A stretch of DNA of 7,947 bases from Cyanobacteriota bacterium (GTDB taxonomy: Bacteria; Cyanobacteriota; Cyanobacteriia; Leptolyngbyales; Leptolyngbyaceae): NCBI GenBank assembly GCA_027482985.1, contig JAIXVO010000303.1:1-7947 (forward strand), written 5' to 3'. The notes under the pieces are model-generated. The model was given only the letters and a program-made list of their open reading frames with translations, was not told where the DNA came from and did no database searches. The stretch's first letter is position 1, and every line of letters starts with the position of its first letter. This document shows, piece by piece, positions 6,316 to 7,947 of this stretch. A program made the position numbers and the translations under genes.

Positions 6316-6350
6316 GCTCCTGGCTGGGTAGAAGTTATCCCAGCAGGAGC
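6316..6350 (-). terminator. Hairpin between convergent genes, intrinsic terminator for the minus strand
   Basis: GCTCCT (6316-6321) and GCTGGG (6323-6328) pair with CCCAGC (6339-6344) and AGGAGC (6345-6350). This is a 12-base-pair stem with a single bulged G at 6322 and a 10-base loop. On the minus strand the hairpin is followed by TTTATTTGGG, a short U-rich run, so it should terminate the menG-DUF445 transcript. On the plus strand GAGGCGGCTT follows, with no T run, so termination there would be weaker. The right arm lies in the last codons and stop of the DUF445 gene. Confidence 0.65.
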
Positions 6351-7573
6351 GAGGCGGCTTGAATTAACCCAATCACGAAGCCCAAAATCCCCCCCAGGTT
6401 GACGATCGCCTGGAGTTCGCTTTTGACAATGCCATTAATCGCCCCTTCCAGATCCGCTGCTGAGGTGGCTTTGACGCGATCGATAATGACCTGATCAATA
6501 TTCAGGATGGGAATTGCTTGCGCCACAATATTTTCTAGATCCCGTTCCAGATACCGCTCCAAAATCAGCGCCAGTTCCCAACTCACGGTTTCCAGCGATT
6601 CATTCACCACGGGCGACGTGCGCAGCCGACTCAAAATCACGCTGGCTAAATTCTCCCAATCAATCGATTTGCCCAACTCTTGTAGCAAGTCGCTGCCTTC
6701 TTGTTGAACATAGGTCCGCACCGTATCGCGGAGGGTTTTGCGGAGTTGCCGCACGGTGGAGACGGGTAAATTTTGAAGAGAGAGGTTTTGCAGCAGTTCC
6801 CGTAAGCGGGTAGGCACATTGAGGGAAATGATCAGTTCTGCCAGCCGCGTGTTGCAGGCTTCCCGCTCATCCAAACAAAACGCCCGCAGCCGTAATAGAG
6901 CGTTGCGAATCCCAAATAAATTGGCAATCACCCAGTAGGTGCCGCTGGTTTTTTCGCGAAAGCCTTCGTCGATCACCTGAATGTTGCGATCGGTGAGAAA
7001 GTCGATCAAGGCTTGCCGAATCACATCGGGCGGAATCACGACTTGCAGCAACCAATCCGCCAGCTTCGCGGACTGATCATTCGAGAGCTGAAATTCTAGC
7101 AAGACGCGATCGAAAATTTGATTTAGTTGCGCCTCTAAAAAGTCTTCCCGCCGCGCCAACACTTTTAATAACCGGGGGAGGGACTGCCCAAATAGATCCC
7201 GCAGGATGTTCGCCACCACTTTAGCGGTTTTTTGTTCCTTGTCTGCCTGCACCTGCTCCAACGCCAGCTTCAACAACCACAGCAGCGCCGACTGCACCCG
7301 TTCCGGTTGAAGTAGCCGCCGCGCCAACTTTTGCAATTCATCCGGCGTTAACAATGACCCCATGATGGTGTCGGAAATTCGCTTGGCGAGTCGCTCCTGG
7401 TTACGCGGAATCAACCCTGGCGTAAAGGGCACCCGCTTGCCCGCCACATAATACGCCCGATAGGGACGAAACAACATGCGAATGGCAATGTCATTCGTGA
7501 AGTAACCAATAATGCCACCCACTACGGGCGGTGCCACAAATAACCAGAGGGTAGAGAGTTCCAAGGCGACCAC
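6335..7573 (-). CDS. DUF445 family membrane protein, 412 aa
   Basis: This belongs to the DUF445 family (YheB-like), conserved in bacteria and of unknown biochemical function. The N-terminal hallmark is present: [20 protein letters not shown] followed by FRPYR (residues 15-39), with one membrane helix at about 9-25. A long, mainly helical and charged central part (about 60-385) follows. The C-terminal hallmark [13 protein letters not shown] (residues about 393-405) forms a second membrane helix at the very end. A helix at each end and a large domain between them fit the family, and the length is normal. The start is GTG at 7573: the codon before it is an in-frame TGA, so no upstream extension is possible; TTG at 7564 is an alternative. 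No clear ribosome binding site precedes it. The menG stop lies eight bases upstream, so translational coupling is likely. The gene ends in the convergent terminator hairpin. Confidence 0.93.
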   Translation of the reverse strand: MVALELSTLWLFVAPPVVGGIIGYFTNDIAIRMLFRPYRAYYVAGKRVPFTPGLIPRNQERLAKRISDTIMGSLLTPDELQKLARRLLQPERVQSALLWLLKLALEQVQADKEQKTAKVVANILRDLFGQSLPRLLKVLARREDFLEAQLNQIFDRVLLEFQLSNDQSAKLADWLLQVVIPPDVIRQALIDFLTDRNIQVIDEGFREKTSGTYWVIANLFGIRNALLRLRAFCLDEREACNTRLAELIISLNVPTRLRELLQNLSLQNLPVSTVRQLRKTLRDTVRTYVQQEGSDLLQELGKSIDWENLASVILSRLRTSPVVNESLETVSWELALILERYLERDLENIVAQAIPILNIDQVIIDRVKATSAADLEGAINGIVKSELQAIVNLGGILGFVIGLIQAASLLLG

Positions 7574-7581
7574 TCAAGCAG

Positions 7582-7947
7582 CTAATTCTTCTGGACAACC
7601 AATACCCCCATCGTACCCCCGGCAATGGGATAGTGGGTGACGGCGGAAAACCCTACCTGCCGAGCGAGGTTTACCTGCTCGGCACCTGTAGGAAAGCGCT
7701 CCAGACTGGGAGCTAGATAAGCATACTCCTGCTGAAAGCCATAGGAGGTGGCGATCGGCACCACGATCGCGTCCAGATACCACTGTTGAAACGATCGCAC
7801 CAGCGGGTTCGTGGGTCGATGCAAATCCAAAATCGCTGCCTTTGCTCCCGGCTTCAGCACCCGCTGGAGTTCTTGTAAACAGCGCGGAATATCCAGCACA
7901 TTGCGCAGCCCATAGCCCATCGTCGCCGCATCAAACGTATTGTCGGG
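7582..7947 (-). CDS. menG: Demethylphylloquinone/menaquinone methyltransferase MenG (UbiE family), C-terminal 121 residues
   Basis: SAM-dependent C-methyltransferase that adds the ring methyl in the last steps of phylloquinone (or menaquinone) synthesis; in cyanobacteria the product is the photosystem I electron carrier. Only the 3' part is in the window; the frame is still open at base 7947. The visible part begins PDNTFDAATMGYGLRNV, the UbiE/MenG signature, followed by the RVLKPG loop and LDLHRP. The region EYAYLAPSLERFPTG, then HYPIAGGTMGVLV near the C-terminus, fits the cyanobacterial form. The ATG at 7920 is internal, because the family motif continues upstream of it. The missing half should hold the glycine-rich SAM-binding motif of a protein of about 230 residues. 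The stop TAG at 7582-7584 lies eight bases before the DUF445 start. UbiE-family enzymes can also act in ubiquinone synthesis, but the cyanobacterial context favours MenG. Confidence 0.92.
   Translation of the reverse strand, partial: PDNTFDAATMGYGLRNVLDIPRCLQELQRVLKPGAKAAILDLHRPTNPLVRSFQQWYLDAIVVPIATSYGFQQEYAYLAPSLERFPTGAEQVNLARQVGFSAVTHYPIAGGTMGVLVVQKN

Noticed and set aside
7582..7920. A complete short methyltransferase starting at ATG 7920
   Set aside because: The UbiE/MenG signature (FDAAT before MGYGLRNV) continues in frame upstream of that ATG to the window edge, so the gene is cut, not short.

Overview
The window looks like chromosomal DNA from a cyanobacterium. It carries at least 15 exact copies of the HIP1 octamer GCGATCGC, the last gene at the right edge matches the cyanobacterial MenG-type quinone methyltransferase, and the two TPR proteins are of a kind common in cyanobacteria. 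I see no rRNA, tRNA, CRISPR array or insertion sequence.

Layout, left to right. Positions 1-67 may hold the last codons of a plus-strand gene from outside the window. A minus-strand block follows: an unrecognised 133-residue soluble protein (69-470) and two TPR-only proteins (542-1378 with 6 repeats, 1461-2864 with 12 repeats). The first two of these each have a promoter-like sequence just upstream. Positions 2865-3347 form a 483-base divergent intergenic region with a sharp AT-rich island (22% GC over 3101-3200, counted by hand) and a 20-codon mini-ORF that has a good ribosome binding site. A plus-strand pair comes next: a membrane acyltransferase of the Acyl_transf_3 family with an unusual soluble C-terminal extension (3348-4742), and a processive GT2 glycosyltransferase with all catalytic motifs (4830-6314). 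A strong hairpin at 6316-6350 separates this pair from a convergent minus-strand pair: a DUF445 membrane protein (6335-7573) and the C-terminal half of MenG (7582-7947, cut by the window edge), which lies upstream and is probably co-transcribed.

How the genes may work together. The acyltransferase and the glycosyltransferase most plausibly build and O-acylate an extracellular polysaccharide. The pairing recalls IcaA/IcaC of the poly-N-acetylglucosamine systems, but substrate and product cannot be read from the sequence. The TPR proteins are scaffolds with unknown partners; sharing the divergent intergenic region with the polysaccharide pair is the only hint of a link. MenG acts in phylloquinone biosynthesis, and why DUF445 follows it is unknown. 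No complete new system is evident. The best leads are the acyltransferase extension, the AT-rich island, and HIP1 sites locked in phase with the TPR repeats.
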